Shown here one piece after another: positions 50,477 to 59,044 of a stretch of 64,000 nucleotides of DNA. The stretch's first letter is position 1. Every line of letters starts with the position of its first letter. Under the pieces are notes generated by a model. That model was not told the origin of the DNA and searched no databases. It was given only the letters and a program-made list of their open reading frames with translations. Source of the DNA: Variovorax ginsengisoli. GTDB lineage: Bacteria; Pseudomonadota; Gammaproteobacteria; Burkholderiales; Burkholderiaceae_C. A program made the position numbers and the translations under genes. The stretch covers positions 62,001 through 126,000 of the forward strand of contig NZ_JAUJZH010000020.1 in NCBI RefSeq assembly GCF_030486595.1, given 5' to 3'.

Positions 50477-51412
50477 TCAGGCCCGCGCGCGTGTCGGCCG
50501 GCCCTGGAAGGCGGAGAACCCGGTCCGGATCTCGCCCAGCAGGCTGCCCGCCGCGACCGACAGCGGCCGACCGCGGCGCACCACCAGCCTGACCTGTGCC
50601 GAGCGGCACAGCGGGTGGGCCAGCTCCAGCGCCACCAGGTGCCCGGCCGCGATCTCCGGAGCCGCGGCCAGCCCGGCGCCGATGATCGTGACGCCGTCGG
50701 TGCTGCGCACGAAGCGCTTGAGGCCGACCACCGAGTTGCTGCGCAGCGTGATGTGCAGCTTCAGGTTCTCGGCGTATTCGAGCATCTCCACCAGCAGGCC
50801 GACCCCGTAGCCGGGCGGCATGAGGCCGAGCGGATAGCCGGCGATCTGCCGCAGGTGGAGCGGCCCGGACAACCGGGTCAGCGGATGCCCCGCGCGCACC
50901 AGCAGCCTGGCCGGCGCCGGCGCGCTTGCGACGGTCTCGAGCGCGGGATCGGCCGGCGGGTTGTAGGCGATGCCGATGTGGGCCTCGTCGTCGACGACGG
51001 CGCGCACCAGCTCGTTGGCGGGCGAGGCGTCGACCATCACCGCCAGCTTGGGATGCGCGGCGCAGAAGGCGGCGACGACCTGCTCCATCAAGCCGTCGAT
51101 GAAGCCCTCGCTGGCGACGATCCTGACGTTGCCGGCTTCGAGCGATTCGATCGCGCGCAGCCGCTCGGCCAACTGCTCCTGGTGGGCTTGGCAGCCACGC
51201 CAGTATTCGAGCAGGTGCTGCGCGGCGTCGGTCGGCGCCACGCCCCGCGCCTGCCGCTCGAACAGGGTCAGACCGAGTTCTTCCTCCAGCAGAGCGACCT
51301 GCCGGGTGATCACCGAGGGGGCGGTGCCGAGGGCGTCCGCGGCGCCGCGGATCGAGCCGTGGACGAGCACCTCGCGGAAGTAGCGTAGTCGTTTCTGGTT
51401 GATTTCTCGCAT
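50477..51412 (-). CDS. LysR-family transcriptional regulator
   Basis: This 311-residue LysR protein starts MREINQKRLRYFREVLVHGSIRGAADALGTAPSVITRQVALLEEELGLTLFERQARGVAPTDAA (wHTH) and has a CynR/GcvA-like effector domain. An ATG six codons upstream (51430) is the alternative start. It is divergent from the hydrolase-DipZ pair, with a perfect GTTGCC-GGCAAC dyad between, and probably controls it. Confidence 0.92.
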   Translation of the reverse strand: MREINQKRLRYFREVLVHGSIRGAADALGTAPSVITRQVALLEEELGLTLFERQARGVAPTDAAQHLLEYWRGCQAHQEQLAERLRAIESLEAGNVRIVASEGFIDGLMEQVVAAFCAAHPKLAVMVDASPANELVRAVVDDEAHIGIAYNPPADPALETVASAPAPARLLVRAGHPLTRLSGPLHLRQIAGYPLGLMPPGYGVGLLVEMLEYAENLKLHITLRSNSVVGLKRFVRSTDGVTIIGAGLAAAPEIAAGHLVALELAHPLCRSAQVRLVVRRGRPLSVAAGSLLGEIRTGFSAFQGRPTRARA

Positions 51413-51421
51413 CGCCGTAGT

Positions 51422-51438
51422 GTTGCCCAACAGGCAAC
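51422..51438. promoter_or_regulatory. LysR box between the LysR and hydrolase genes
   Basis: GTTGCCCAACAGGCAAC is a perfect 6-bp inverted repeat with a 5-bp centre, containing TTGCC...GGCAA in the T-N11-A spacing of LysR-type sites. It lies directly above the LysR start and about 80 bp from the divergent hydrolase ATG. Confidence 0.7.
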
Positions 51439-51517
51439 GAAGTGGTTAAAAAAATGCTGTTGGTAGAACAGATGGAAAGGCGAAGAATTCGCTTCGTCGA
51501 ATCACGGAGAGAACCTC

Positions 51518-52567
51518 ATGTCCGAAGCCTTCCAACTGCAACGCCGGGCCTTCCTCGGCAGCGCCGCCGCCGGCATCGCCCTCGCGGAATCCCTTCTCCC
51601 GGCATTCGCCGAGGCCGCCACGCCGCCGCCGGGCAAGCCGGCGGCGGGCCCCGGCGCCGCGCCCCGGCAGCTCGAGCCGATCCGGCAGATCCGCGCCGGT
51701 GAACTCGATGTCGGCTACTACGAAGCCGGCCCGCGGGACGGCACGCCGGTGCTGCTGATGCACGGCTATCCCTACGACATCCACAGCTATGCGGAGGTCG
51801 CGCCGCTGCTCGCGGCGCGCGGATTCCGCGTGATCGTGCCGCACCTGCGCGGCCACGGAACGACCCGTTTCATCGACCCGCAGGCGCCGCGCAATGCCCA
51901 GCAATCGGCGGTGGCGCTCGACCAGATCGCGCTGCTCGACGCCCTCGGCATCGAGCGTGCGCTGATGGTCGGCTACGACTGGGGTGCGCGCACGGCCTGC
52001 GTGATCGCCGCCCTGTGGCCTGAGCGCTGCCTGGGCCTGCTCACGGTCGGCGGCTACATCGTGACCAACCTCGCCGCCGCCGCGATGCCCTTGCCGGCCA
52101 AGGCCGAGCACGACTGGTGGTACCAGTACTACTTCGCGCTGGAGCGCGGCCGCGCCGGCCTGCAGGCGAACCGGCGCGACATCGCCCGGATCCTGTGGAC
52201 GAACAACTCGCCGAAGTGGAACTACGACGAGGCGACCTTCCTGCGCAGCGCGGCCTCGTTCGACAACCCGGACTACGTCGACATCGTGATCCATAACTAC
52301 CGCTGGCGCCTGGGCCTGGCGCCCGGCCAGCCGCAGTACGAGGCGTGGGAGCGACGGCTCGCCACGCAGCCGGTGATCACCGTGCCCACGATCACGATGG
52401 ACGGCGCCACCAATGGCATCGTGCCGGCCGGCGATGGCCGGGCGCAGGCGGCGAAATTCAGCGGGCCGCGTTCGCACCGGGTGGTGCAGGGCGGTCACAA
52501 CCTGCCGCAGGAAGCGCCGCAGGCCTTCGCCGACGCTGTCCTGGCGCTCGCCGCGGGGCACGTGTGA
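51518..52567 (+). CDS. Tat-exported alpha/beta hydrolase, epoxide hydrolase/dehalogenase type
   Basis: This 349-residue protein has a twin-arginine-type signal (QRRAFLGSAAAGIALAESLLPAFAEA) and an alpha/beta-hydrolase fold. HGYPYDIHSY is the oxyanion region. GYDWGAR carries Asp154 at the nucleophile elbow instead of Ser, as in epoxide hydrolases and haloalkane dehalogenases. GGHNLPQEAPQAF supplies the catalytic His. The Asp nucleophile argues against a simple esterase. The stop overlaps the dipZ start (GTGA), so both are co-translated. Confidence 0.88.
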   Translation: MSEAFQLQRRAFLGSAAAGIALAESLLPAFAEAATPPPGKPAAGPGAAPRQLEPIRQIRAGELDVGYYEAGPRDGTPVLLMHGYPYDIHSYAEVAPLLAARGFRVIVPHLRGHGTTRFIDPQAPRNAQQSAVALDQIALLDALGIERALMVGYDWGARTACVIAALWPERCLGLLTVGGYIVTNLAAAAMPLPAKAEHDWWYQYYFALERGRAGLQANRRDIARILWTNNSPKWNYDEATFLRSAASFDNPDYVDIVIHNYRWRLGLAPGQPQYEAWERRLATQPVITVPTITMDGATNGIVPAGDGRAQAAKFSGPRSHRVVQGGHNLPQEAPQAFADAVLALAAGHV

Positions 52568-54315
52568 GCGTGACCCTCGCCGCCGTGGCCTATCTCGGCG
52601 GCGTGCTCACCATCGCCAGCCCCTGTGTGTGGCCGGTGCTGCCGTTCGTGTTCTCGCGCGCCGGGCGGCCGTTCGCATCGCACGGCCTGCCGATGCTGGC
52701 CGGCATGGCGCTCGCCTTCGCGGGCGTGGCGTCGCTGGCGGCGATCGGCGGCGCCTGGGCGGTCGCCCTCAACGAGTACGGTCGCTTCGTGGCCATTGCC
52801 TGGATCGCCCTGTGCGGCTGCGCGCTGCTGTGGCCGCCGCTGGCCGACGCGCTGAGCCGGCCCTTCGTCGCGCTCGGCCAGCGCCTGTCCGCGGGGCCGC
52901 AAGGCGATCCGGCACGGCGCTCCGGCATGCTGTCGTCGGCGCTGCTGGGCCTTGCGACCGGCCTGCTGTGGACGCCCTGCGCGGGTCCGATCCTCGGCCT
53001 GATCCTGGCCAGCGCGACCCTGAACGGCGCCAGCGCCACCACCTCGCTGCTGCTGCTCGCCTATGCCGCCGGCGCCTGCACTTCCCTGGCGGCCGCGCTG
53101 GTGCTCGGCGGTCGCCTGCGCCCGCTGGTCAAGAGGACGGCCTTGTCGAGTGCCGCGATCCGGCGCGTTGCCGGCGCCGGCATCCTGGTCGGCGTGGCGC
53201 TGATCGCGACCGGCATCGACACCCGCCTGCTGAGCCGGATCTCGTTCGCGGCGCCCGCCGGGCTGGAGCAGGCGCTGGTCGAACGGGTGCGGCCGGGCCC
53301 GCCCCCAGCGTCGCCCGTGGCGCAGCGCGTCGACCTGTCCGCCCCGCGCGTCCTGTCCGAAGGCGCCTTTCCTTCGCTGGCCGGGGCGACCGAGTGGATC
53401 GGCTCCGAGCCGCTGACGCCCGAGAGCCTGCGCGGCAAGGTGGTGCTGGTCGATTTCTGGACCTACTCGTGCATCAACTGCCTGCGCACCTTGCCGTACG
53501 TGCGGGCCTGGGCGCAGAAGTACCGCGATGCCGGCCTGGTGGTCGTCGGCGTCCATGCGCCCGAGTTCGCCTTCGAGAAGCGCCCGGAGAACGTGCGCCG
53601 CGCGGTCGCCGACCTGGACATCGGCTTTCCCGTCGCCGTCGACAGCGACCATGCGGTGTGGCGCGCCTTCGGCAACCAGTACTGGCCGGCGTTCTATTTC
53701 ATCGATGCGCAAGGCCGGGTGCGCGACCATCAGTTTGGCGAGGGCGGCTACCAGCGCGCGGAGCAGCTGATCCAGCAGCTGCTGGCCGAAGCCGGGGGCG
53801 TGGTTCCGTCCGGCGTGGTGTCGCCGCAGGGGCAGGGCGTCGAGGCGGCCGCGGCGCCGACACCAGCGCTCTCGGAAGAGTCGTACCTGGGGTACGAGCG
53901 TGCCGACGGCTTCGCGTCGCCCGGGCGGCTCGAACGCGATCGCACGCGTGCCTACAGCGGCGTCGCATCGCTGGCGCGGGACCATTGGACGCTCGACGGC
54001 CAGTGGACCGCCGAACGCGATCGCGTCGTCTCGGCTGCGGCGCACGGGCGCATCGCCTATCGCTTCCGGGCCCGGGACCTCCACCTCGTGCTGGGTCCCG
54101 CGGCCGACGGCCGGCCGGTGCATTTCCAGGTGCGCGTCGACGGCCGGCCGCCGCTCGCGGACCATGGCTTCGACACCGACGCGCAAGGGCGCGGCACGAT
54201 CGACCGCCAGCGGCTCTACCAGCTCGTGCGCCAGCGCGCGGGCAGCGCGGAGCGCAGCTTCGAGATCGAGTTCATCGAGCGGGGTGCGCAGGCGTACGTG
54301 TTCACCTTCGGCTAG
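52564..54315 (+). CDS. dipZ: DipZ-type thiol-disulfide protein (CcdA domain fused to thioredoxin-like domain)
   Basis: This 583-residue protein has an N-terminal CcdA/DsbD-type transmembrane domain (about residues 1-240) with conserved Cys21 (SPCVWP) and Cys139 (WTPCAGP) on different helices. An AhpC/TlpA-like thioredoxin domain follows (about 275-420) with CINC at 303-306. The C-terminal DipZ beta-sandwich starts near YLGYERADGFASPG. It moves electrons from cytoplasmic thioredoxin to periplasmic partners. The GTG at 52564 overlaps the upstream stop. Pairing with a periplasmic hydrolase is unusual but is seen in related organisms. Confidence 0.9.
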   Translation: MSVTLAAVAYLGGVLTIASPCVWPVLPFVFSRAGRPFASHGLPMLAGMALAFAGVASLAAIGGAWAVALNEYGRFVAIAWIALCGCALLWPPLADALSRPFVALGQRLSAGPQGDPARRSGMLSSALLGLATGLLWTPCAGPILGLILASATLNGASATTSLLLLAYAAGACTSLAAALVLGGRLRPLVKRTALSSAAIRRVAGAGILVGVALIATGIDTRLLSRISFAAPAGLEQALVERVRPGPPPASPVAQRVDLSAPRVLSEGAFPSLAGATEWIGSEPLTPESLRGKVVLVDFWTYSCINCLRTLPYVRAWAQKYRDAGLVVVGVHAPEFAFEKRPENVRRAVADLDIGFPVAVDSDHAVWRAFGNQYWPAFYFIDAQGRVRDHQFGEGGYQRAEQLIQQLLAEAGGVVPSGVVSPQGQGVEAAAAPTPALSEESYLGYERADGFASPGRLERDRTRAYSGVASLARDHWTLDGQWTAERDRVVSAAAHGRIAYRFRARDLHLVLGPAADGRPVHFQVRVDGRPPLADHGFDTDAQGRGTIDRQRLYQLVRQRAGSAERSFEIEFIERGAQAYVFTFG

Positions 54316-54324
54316 CAAGCAAAG

Positions 54325-54339
54325 GACGGGTTTCCCGTC
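54325..54339 (+). terminator. hairpin after dipZ
   Basis: GACGGG (54325-54330) and CCCGTC (54334-54339) pair around TTT, ten bases after the dipZ stop and 64 bp before the peroxiredoxin ATG. There is no T run. It is a candidate terminator separating the two transcripts. Confidence 0.4.
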
Positions 54340-54402
54340 GCCCGCCGTCGCGCTATGCTTCGATTCGGTCCCCCATTCGAACCCGAACCACTGGAGCCCG
54401 CC

Positions 54403-55059
54403 ATGTCCCTTCGCATCAACGACACCGCCCCCAACTTCACGGCCCTCACCACGCAAGGCAGCATCGACTTCCACGAGTGGATCGGCGACAGCTGGGCGAT
54501 CCTGTTCTCGCATCCCAAGGATTTCACGCCGGTGTGCACCACCGAGCTGGGCTACATGGCCAAGATCGAGCCGGAGTTCACCAAGCGCAACTGCAAGCTC
54601 ATCGGCCTGTCGGTCGATCCGGTCGACAGCCATGGCAAGTGGGTCGCGGACATCGAGGAGACCCAGGGCGCGGTCGTCAAGTACCCGATGATCGGCGACA
54701 CCGACCTGGCGGTGGCCAAGCTCTACAACATGCTGCCGGCCGAGGAGCCGGGCACCTCCGATGGCCGGACGGCCGCCACCAACGCCACGGTGCGCTCGGT
54801 GTTCATCATCGGGCCGGACAAGAAGATCAAGCTGATGCTGACCTACCCGATGACCACCGGCCGCAACTTTGACGAGATCCTGCGCGTGCTCGACTCGATG
54901 CAGCTGACCGTCAAGCACAGGGTGGCGACGCCGGTCAACTGGAAGAACGGCGAGGACGTGATCATCACGACCGCGGTCACGAACGAAGAGGCCGAGAAGG
55001 CCTTCCCCGGCTTCAAGACCATCAAGCCCTACCTGCGCACCACCAAGCAACCCGGTTGA
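54403..55059 (+). CDS. 1-Cys peroxiredoxin (Prx6 type)
   Basis: This 218-residue peroxiredoxin has DFTPVCTTELG with the peroxidatic Cys45 in the PxxxT/SxxC context. YNMLPAEEPGTSDGRTAATNATVRSVFIIGPDKKI and TPVNWKNGEDVII at the C-terminal dimer region are Prx6 marks. It reduces peroxides, probably with glutathione or ascorbate. Its last 38 bp overlap the 3' end of the convergent membrane-protein gene. Confidence 0.95.
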   Translation: MSLRINDTAPNFTALTTQGSIDFHEWIGDSWAILFSHPKDFTPVCTTELGYMAKIEPEFTKRNCKLIGLSVDPVDSHGKWVADIEETQGAVVKYPMIGDTDLAVAKLYNMLPAEEPGTSDGRTAATNATVRSVFIIGPDKKIKLMLTYPMTTGRNFDEILRVLDSMQLTVKHRVATPVNWKNGEDVIITTAVTNEEAEKAFPGFKTIKPYLRTTKQPG

Positions 55060-55630
55060 AGAGGGGCCGAAGCCAGCCGGCCGCGGTGTCGTAGCCGCGG
55101 CAGGCCCCGCTGGCCAGCAGACCGGTGACGGCCAGCATCGCGGCGCCGTGGACGCCGACGGCGGCCAGGGCCAGCGCCAGCGGCCCGGTCGCGCCACTGC
55201 CACTGCCACTGCCACTGCCTGGCGCGGCGCCGATGCACAGCGGCATCAGCGCCGGCACCAGCATCAGGCCGGCGCCATGGGCGGTGGACATCATGAACGA
55301 CCACAGCGCCAGCCCGGCATGCCCGGCGGGCGCCCAGGCCCGGGCGGGCCGGCGGCGCCAGAGCCGAAGCCCCGCGACCAGCACCAGCGCGCCGCCCGCC
55401 AGGGCCTGCAGCAGCTGGCGGTCCAGGGACAGGCCGAACGCCACCGCCGCGGCCACCAGCGCGACCGATGCGGCGTGACCGGCCGCGATCGGCAGCAGGG
55501 CCCGCAGCGCCTGCGTCCGGTCATGCGAACGCAGGCCCCAGGCGGCCGCGAGCATCCAGCCGTTGGCCGGGTTCAGGCCGTGCAGCGCGCCGATGCCGGC
55601 GATCGCCAGCCATGGCCAGAGGCTTGCCAT
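55022..55630 (-). CDS. membrane protein, UreH/NicO-like
   Basis: This 202-residue protein has about six hydrophobic segments. GIGALHGLNPANGW in helix 1, then PIAAGHAASVALV and MMSTAHGAGLMLVP, place histidines in membrane helices as in UreH-like and NicO/RcnA nickel-cobalt transporters. A GSGSGSGSG linker, encoded by a (GCCACT)4 microsatellite, lies near residue 140. It follows a DUF899 gene by 15 nt (operon). Metal transport is plausible but not proven. Confidence 0.7.
   Translation of the reverse strand: MASLWPWLAIAGIGALHGLNPANGWMLAAAWGLRSHDRTQALRALLPIAAGHAASVALVAAAVAFGLSLDRQLLQALAGGALVLVAGLRLWRRRPARAWAPAGHAGLALWSFMMSTAHGAGLMLVPALMPLCIGAAPGSGSGSGSGATGPLALALAAVGVHGAAMLAVTGLLASGACRGYDTAAGWLRPLFNRVAWWCAGRA
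55193..55216. repeat. GCCACT x4 microsatellite
   Basis: Four perfect tandem GCCACT hexamers lie inside the minus-strand membrane-protein gene, encoding Gly-Ser repeats. Six-base units keep the frame, so copy-number changes would lengthen or shorten a linker without inactivating the protein. Confidence 0.8.
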
Positions 55631-55645
55631 GAGCCGCTCGCCTGT

Positions 55646-56413
55646 TCAGGAGTGCGACCCGCAGCACGAGCCGGCCGCGGCGGTTTCGTAGCGGTCGTGG
55701 TGGCGCACCCAGTCCATGGTGTGGCCCGGGTTGTGTTCGTCGCGGCCCTTGGGCGTGAGGTCCAGCAGGTCGTAGGTCCCCATCATCACTTCCACCCCGC
55801 GCCCGTAGGTCGAGTAGGTGTGGAAGACCTGGTCCGCGTCGTCCTTGTAGAACACGCTGATGCCGGGTGCCTCCTCGGCCGGGAAGGCCTGCGTCACGTA
55901 GTTGTAGCGGACCTTGCCGCTGGCGATCTCTTCCTGCGTGAACGAGACGCCGAAGTCGCGGTTGAAGTCGCTGCCGTGCGAAGACACCCACTGGAATCGC
56001 CAGCCCATGCGGGCGCGGAAGCGCTCGATCTCGGCCAGCGGTGCCCGCGACACCACCCGCAGCGTGACGTCGCGCTGCATCAGGTGCACCTGCATGCCGT
56101 CGAGGTGGTCGGCCATGTACGAGCAGCTCGGGCAGCCCTCGGCCCAGCCCGGGCCGAGCATGAAGTGCTGAACCAGCAGCTGCCGGCGGCCTTCGAACAG
56201 CTCGGCCAGCGTGCGCCGGCCATCGGGCGTGTCGAAGGCGTAGTCCTTCTGGATGCGTACCCAGGGCAGCGCGCGGCGCTCGCGGGCGAGCTGATCGCGC
56301 AGCCGGGTGATTTCCTTCTCGCGCGCCAGCAGCAGCTTGCGCTCGGCGAGCCATCGGTCCCTCGACACGACGGGATGGTGGGTGGTGCTGATCTCGGCGG
56401 TGGCGGTGTTCAT
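55646..56413 (-). CDS. DUF899 family thioredoxin-like protein
   Basis: This 255-residue protein is of the DUF899 (AhpC/TSA-like thioredoxin-fold) family. It begins HHPVVSRDRWLAERKLLLAREKEITRLRDQLARERRALPWV, then has FMLGPGWAEGCPSCSYMADHLDG with a CxxC motif at about residues 94-97. It ends in DLLDLTPKGRDEH and a CCGSHS tail. Function is unknown; a thiol-dependent redox role is likely. It is preceded by the beta-propeller gene (17 nt) and followed by the membrane-protein gene (15 nt). Confidence 0.9.
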   Translation of the reverse strand: MNTATAEISTTHHPVVSRDRWLAERKLLLAREKEITRLRDQLARERRALPWVRIQKDYAFDTPDGRRTLAELFEGRRQLLVQHFMLGPGWAEGCPSCSYMADHLDGMQVHLMQRDVTLRVVSRAPLAEIERFRARMGWRFQWVSSHGSDFNRDFGVSFTQEEIASGKVRYNYVTQAFPAEEAPGISVFYKDDADQVFHTYSTYGRGVEVMMGTYDLLDLTPKGRDEHNPGHTMDWVRHHDRYETAAAGSCCGSHS

Positions 56414-56430
56414 GGTGTGCTCCTGGGGGT

Positions 56431-57120
56431 TCAGTTGGCGGCCGTCCCGGCCTTGCGCGTGGACGCCGGGCGGCGCACGGCGCGGACCTTGCCGCTATTG
56501 CCGCCGCCGCAATAGAAGAGATCCGCACCGTCGGACTCGAGCCCGCTGATGCCGACGCCGTGCGGCATCTCGAGCCGCTCGAGCACGGCGCCGCTCTGCG
56601 GGTGGATGCGGCGCAGCTCGCTCTCGTCGCCTTCCCAGGTGGCATGCCAGAGCTCGCCGTCGACCCAGGTCACGCCGGTGACGAAGCGGTTCGACTCGAT
56701 GGTGCGCTTGACCGCGCCGGTCGCCGGGTCGATCTGGTGGATCTTGCGATCGCGGTACTGCCCTACCCACAGGCTGCCCTCGGCCCATGTGAGCCCCGAG
56801 TCGTAGCCATGGCCGGGGGCCGGGATCGACGCCACCACCTCGCCGGTGGCCGGGTCGATCTTGTCGATGCGCGACTCGGCGATCTGGTAGAGGTAGGTGC
56901 CGTCGAAGGCGGTGCCGGCATCGCAGGCGTGGTCCAGCGTGCGCGCGGGTTCGCCGCTGGCGGGGTCGAAGGCGACCAGCCGGGCGCCGGTGGCGGCCCA
57001 CACGTGGCGGCCGTCGTGGGTGACGCCGTTCACCTTGTCGGCACCGGGGAACGGGCCGTACTCGCGCACGATCTCGGCCACCGTGGCCTGGGGACTGTCG
57101 TTGCCTGTCTGGCGGGTCAT
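56431..57120 (-). CDS. beta-propeller protein (Vgb/glutamine-cyclotransferase-like)
   Basis: This 229-residue protein has repeated blades (HVWAATGARLVAFDPASGEPART, YLYQIAESRIDKIDPATGEVVAS, SLWVGQYRDRKIHQIDPATGAVKRT, ELWHATWEGDESELRRIHPQSGAV), typical of a YVTN/Vgb-type propeller. No signal peptide. AAGGAG lies nine bases before the ATG. It is co-transcribed with DUF899 and a membrane protein, downstream of a TPR/HTH regulator. Similar HTH-Vgb-DUF899 groupings are seen in other genomes. The ligand is unknown. Confidence 0.85.
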   Translation of the reverse strand: MTRQTGNDSPQATVAEIVREYGPFPGADKVNGVTHDGRHVWAATGARLVAFDPASGEPARTLDHACDAGTAFDGTYLYQIAESRIDKIDPATGEVVASIPAPGHGYDSGLTWAEGSLWVGQYRDRKIHQIDPATGAVKRTIESNRFVTGVTWVDGELWHATWEGDESELRRIHPQSGAVLERLEMPHGVGISGLESDGADLFYCGGGNSGKVRAVRRPASTRKAGTAAN

Positions 57121-57168
57121 CGCTCTGGCTCCTTGTGAAGGGCCTCGAACCGGGGCCTTGGGACGACT

Positions 57169-58389
57169 CTATTCAATCGGGAGCGCGGTGGGGAGTAACA
57201 AGATCGTCGTGAAACCCGCCAGCGGCGGCGACAGCCAGCGCCGCGCCCGGGCCTGCCCGATCGAGCGCACACGGCCTTCGGCCTCCAGCTCGGCCAAGGC
57301 GCGCTGGACGGTGCGCTGGCTGGCCCCGAGCGCCAGCGCCAGGGCCGAGGTCGACCAGGCCGCGCCGTCGGACAGCAGCGCCAGCAGCGAGGCCTGGTCG
57401 CCGTCGATGGGCGGTGCCAGCACGACGGCCGGGCGCTGGTCGCGCGGCTTCAGGACGAAACCGCGCGGGGTGGCCTCGATCTGCGCCAGTGCCGCGACCA
57501 GTGCCCGCAGGCGCCCGATCTCGACCCGCAGCCGAGCCCGGTGCGTCTCGTCGGGGTGGCGGGTGCGGAACGCATCCGCGATCAGGGCTTCCCGATCGGC
57601 GGCGTCGGGCCAGGCTTCGGCGAGCGTGCGCGCCAGCGCGAACAGCACCGGCCGGCGCGCCAGCGGCAGCCAGGCGTCGCGGGTGCGCAGTCCGTGACGG
57701 CAGGCATCGATCATCAGCGCGCCGGAGGCCAGCAAGGCCGCGACCTCGCCGAGGCGCAGCGCCTCTTCGCCGTCGCGGGAAAGGCGCCGGGCGGCCGGAT
57801 GTTCGAGCGCCGCCCGCGCCTCCGCCACCTCGGCCAGCAGTGCCGGCACGCGCGCGCGGGCGGCCGCCTCGTGGGCGCGCGCCAGCGCCGCCTGCGCCGG
57901 GCCGATGCGCAGCGAGCGCAGCGCCAGCTCGGCGATGGCCAGCTCGGCCACGGCCGCCAGCGACGCCGGCAGGCCCTGGGCATCCAGCTGCGCCAGTGCC
58001 GCCGTCGCTTCGTCGAGGCGGCCGAGCAGCAGCATCCGGCGCGCCGCGATCAGCCGCGCCTGCAGGGCGTTGGCGGGGTCGGCATGCGCGTCGAGCGTGG
58101 CCGCCGCCGCCGCCAGCGCGCGCGTCGAGCCGCCGAGGTCCCGCATCGCCAGCGCCACTTCGGCCTCGGCGACCACGCAGCGGGCCCGCGCCAGCGCTTC
58201 GTGGGCGCCGAAGCCGCGGGCCGCCAGCCGGAGCAGCTCGCGCGCCCGCGGGTGCTCGCCGAGCTGGGCCATGGCGATGCCGCGCAGTGCCAGCGCGGGC
58301 GGGTCGTCGCGCAGCGCGATCCGCTTGAGGGCACCGAGCGCATCGCCGGCGGCGAGCGCCCGCGCCGAAGCGGAAATCAGGGAATCCAT
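57169..58389 (-). CDS. TPR-like/HTH regulator
   Basis: This 406-residue protein is mostly alpha-helical and Ala/Arg/Leu-rich (TPR- or SEL1-like repeats, about residues 1-290). It ends in a HTH of the winged type: DGAAWSTSALALALGASQRTVQRALAELEAEGRVRSIGQARARRWLSPP (about 345-395). It is the first gene of a minus-strand operon with the propeller, DUF899 and membrane-protein genes, and is probably their regulator. The composition is highly alanine-rich, as expected at this GC content. The family is not precisely assigned. Confidence 0.8.
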   Translation of the reverse strand: MDSLISASARALAAGDALGALKRIALRDDPPALALRGIAMAQLGEHPRARELLRLAARGFGAHEALARARCVVAEAEVALAMRDLGGSTRALAAAAATLDAHADPANALQARLIAARRMLLLGRLDEATAALAQLDAQGLPASLAAVAELAIAELALRSLRIGPAQAALARAHEAAARARVPALLAEVAEARAALEHPAARRLSRDGEEALRLGEVAALLASGALMIDACRHGLRTRDAWLPLARRPVLFALARTLAEAWPDAADREALIADAFRTRHPDETHRARLRVEIGRLRALVAALAQIEATPRGFVLKPRDQRPAVVLAPPIDGDQASLLALLSDGAAWSTSALALALGASQRTVQRALAELEAEGRVRSIGQARARRWLSPPLAGFTTILLLPTALPIE

Positions 58390-58449
58390 GGCGACAGGCT
58401 ACCGCGATCGTGGTGGACGGCGGCGGGCGCATCGCTTCACAATCGTCCG

Positions 58450-59028
58450 ATGGACAAACGACATTTCCTGGGCAGCGCGGCGCTCGCCGGGCTTTGGCCC
58501 GTGGCCGGCGTGTCGGCGGCGGAGCCGGCGCGAGGCGGCCCGGGCCTGCTGACCGTCAGCGGAATGGTCGGCAAGACCAACCGGGGGCCGGTCGATCCGG
58601 CGCTCGACCAGCTGATGGTCAAGCACGGCGTCAAGTTCGACCGGGCCTATGTGCTGGACGCCGAGGCGCTGGGCCGCCTGCCGGCGGTCGGCATCAAGGC
58701 CACGCTCGAATACGACGCCAGGCTGCATGCGCTCGCCGGGCCGCTGCTGGCCAGCGTGCTGGAGGTCGCGGGCGTCACCGGCGACGTGATGCTGGGCCTG
58801 CGGGCGGTCGACGGCTACGTGGTGCCGCTGCGCCTGGCCGACGCGCGCAGCTGGCGCATGATCGTGGCCACCGAGATGGACGGCAAGCCGCTCGCCCTGG
58901 GCGGGCTGGGCCCGCAATGGGCCATCTACGAGGCCGACACGCTGGCCGCCTTCAAGGACAAGCCGCTCAAGGAGCGCTTTGCCCTGTGCCCCTGGGGCCT
59001 CTACAGCATCGAAGTCTCGCGCGCCTGA
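58450..59028 (+). CDS. exported molybdopterin-oxidoreductase-like protein
   Basis: This 192-residue protein has a short signal (MDKRHFLGSAALAGLWPVAGVSAA). Its body resembles the small oxidoreductase-molybdopterin-binding domain family: LLTVSGMVGKTNRG, PAVGIKATLEYDAR, DVMLGLRAVDGYVVPLRLADARSW, and the C-terminal ALCPWGLYSIEV. It lacks the conserved cysteine that ligates molybdenum in YedY/SUOX, so enzymatic activity is doubtful. It is divergent from the TPR/HTH gene and upstream of a DHFR-like gene. Confidence 0.65.
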   Translation: MDKRHFLGSAALAGLWPVAGVSAAEPARGGPGLLTVSGMVGKTNRGPVDPALDQLMVKHGVKFDRAYVLDAEALGRLPAVGIKATLEYDARLHALAGPLLASVLEVAGVTGDVMLGLRAVDGYVVPLRLADARSWRMIVATEMDGKPLALGGLGPQWAIYEADTLAAFKDKPLKERFALCPWGLYSIEVSRA

Positions 59029-59044
59029 ACCCGAGGAAACATCC

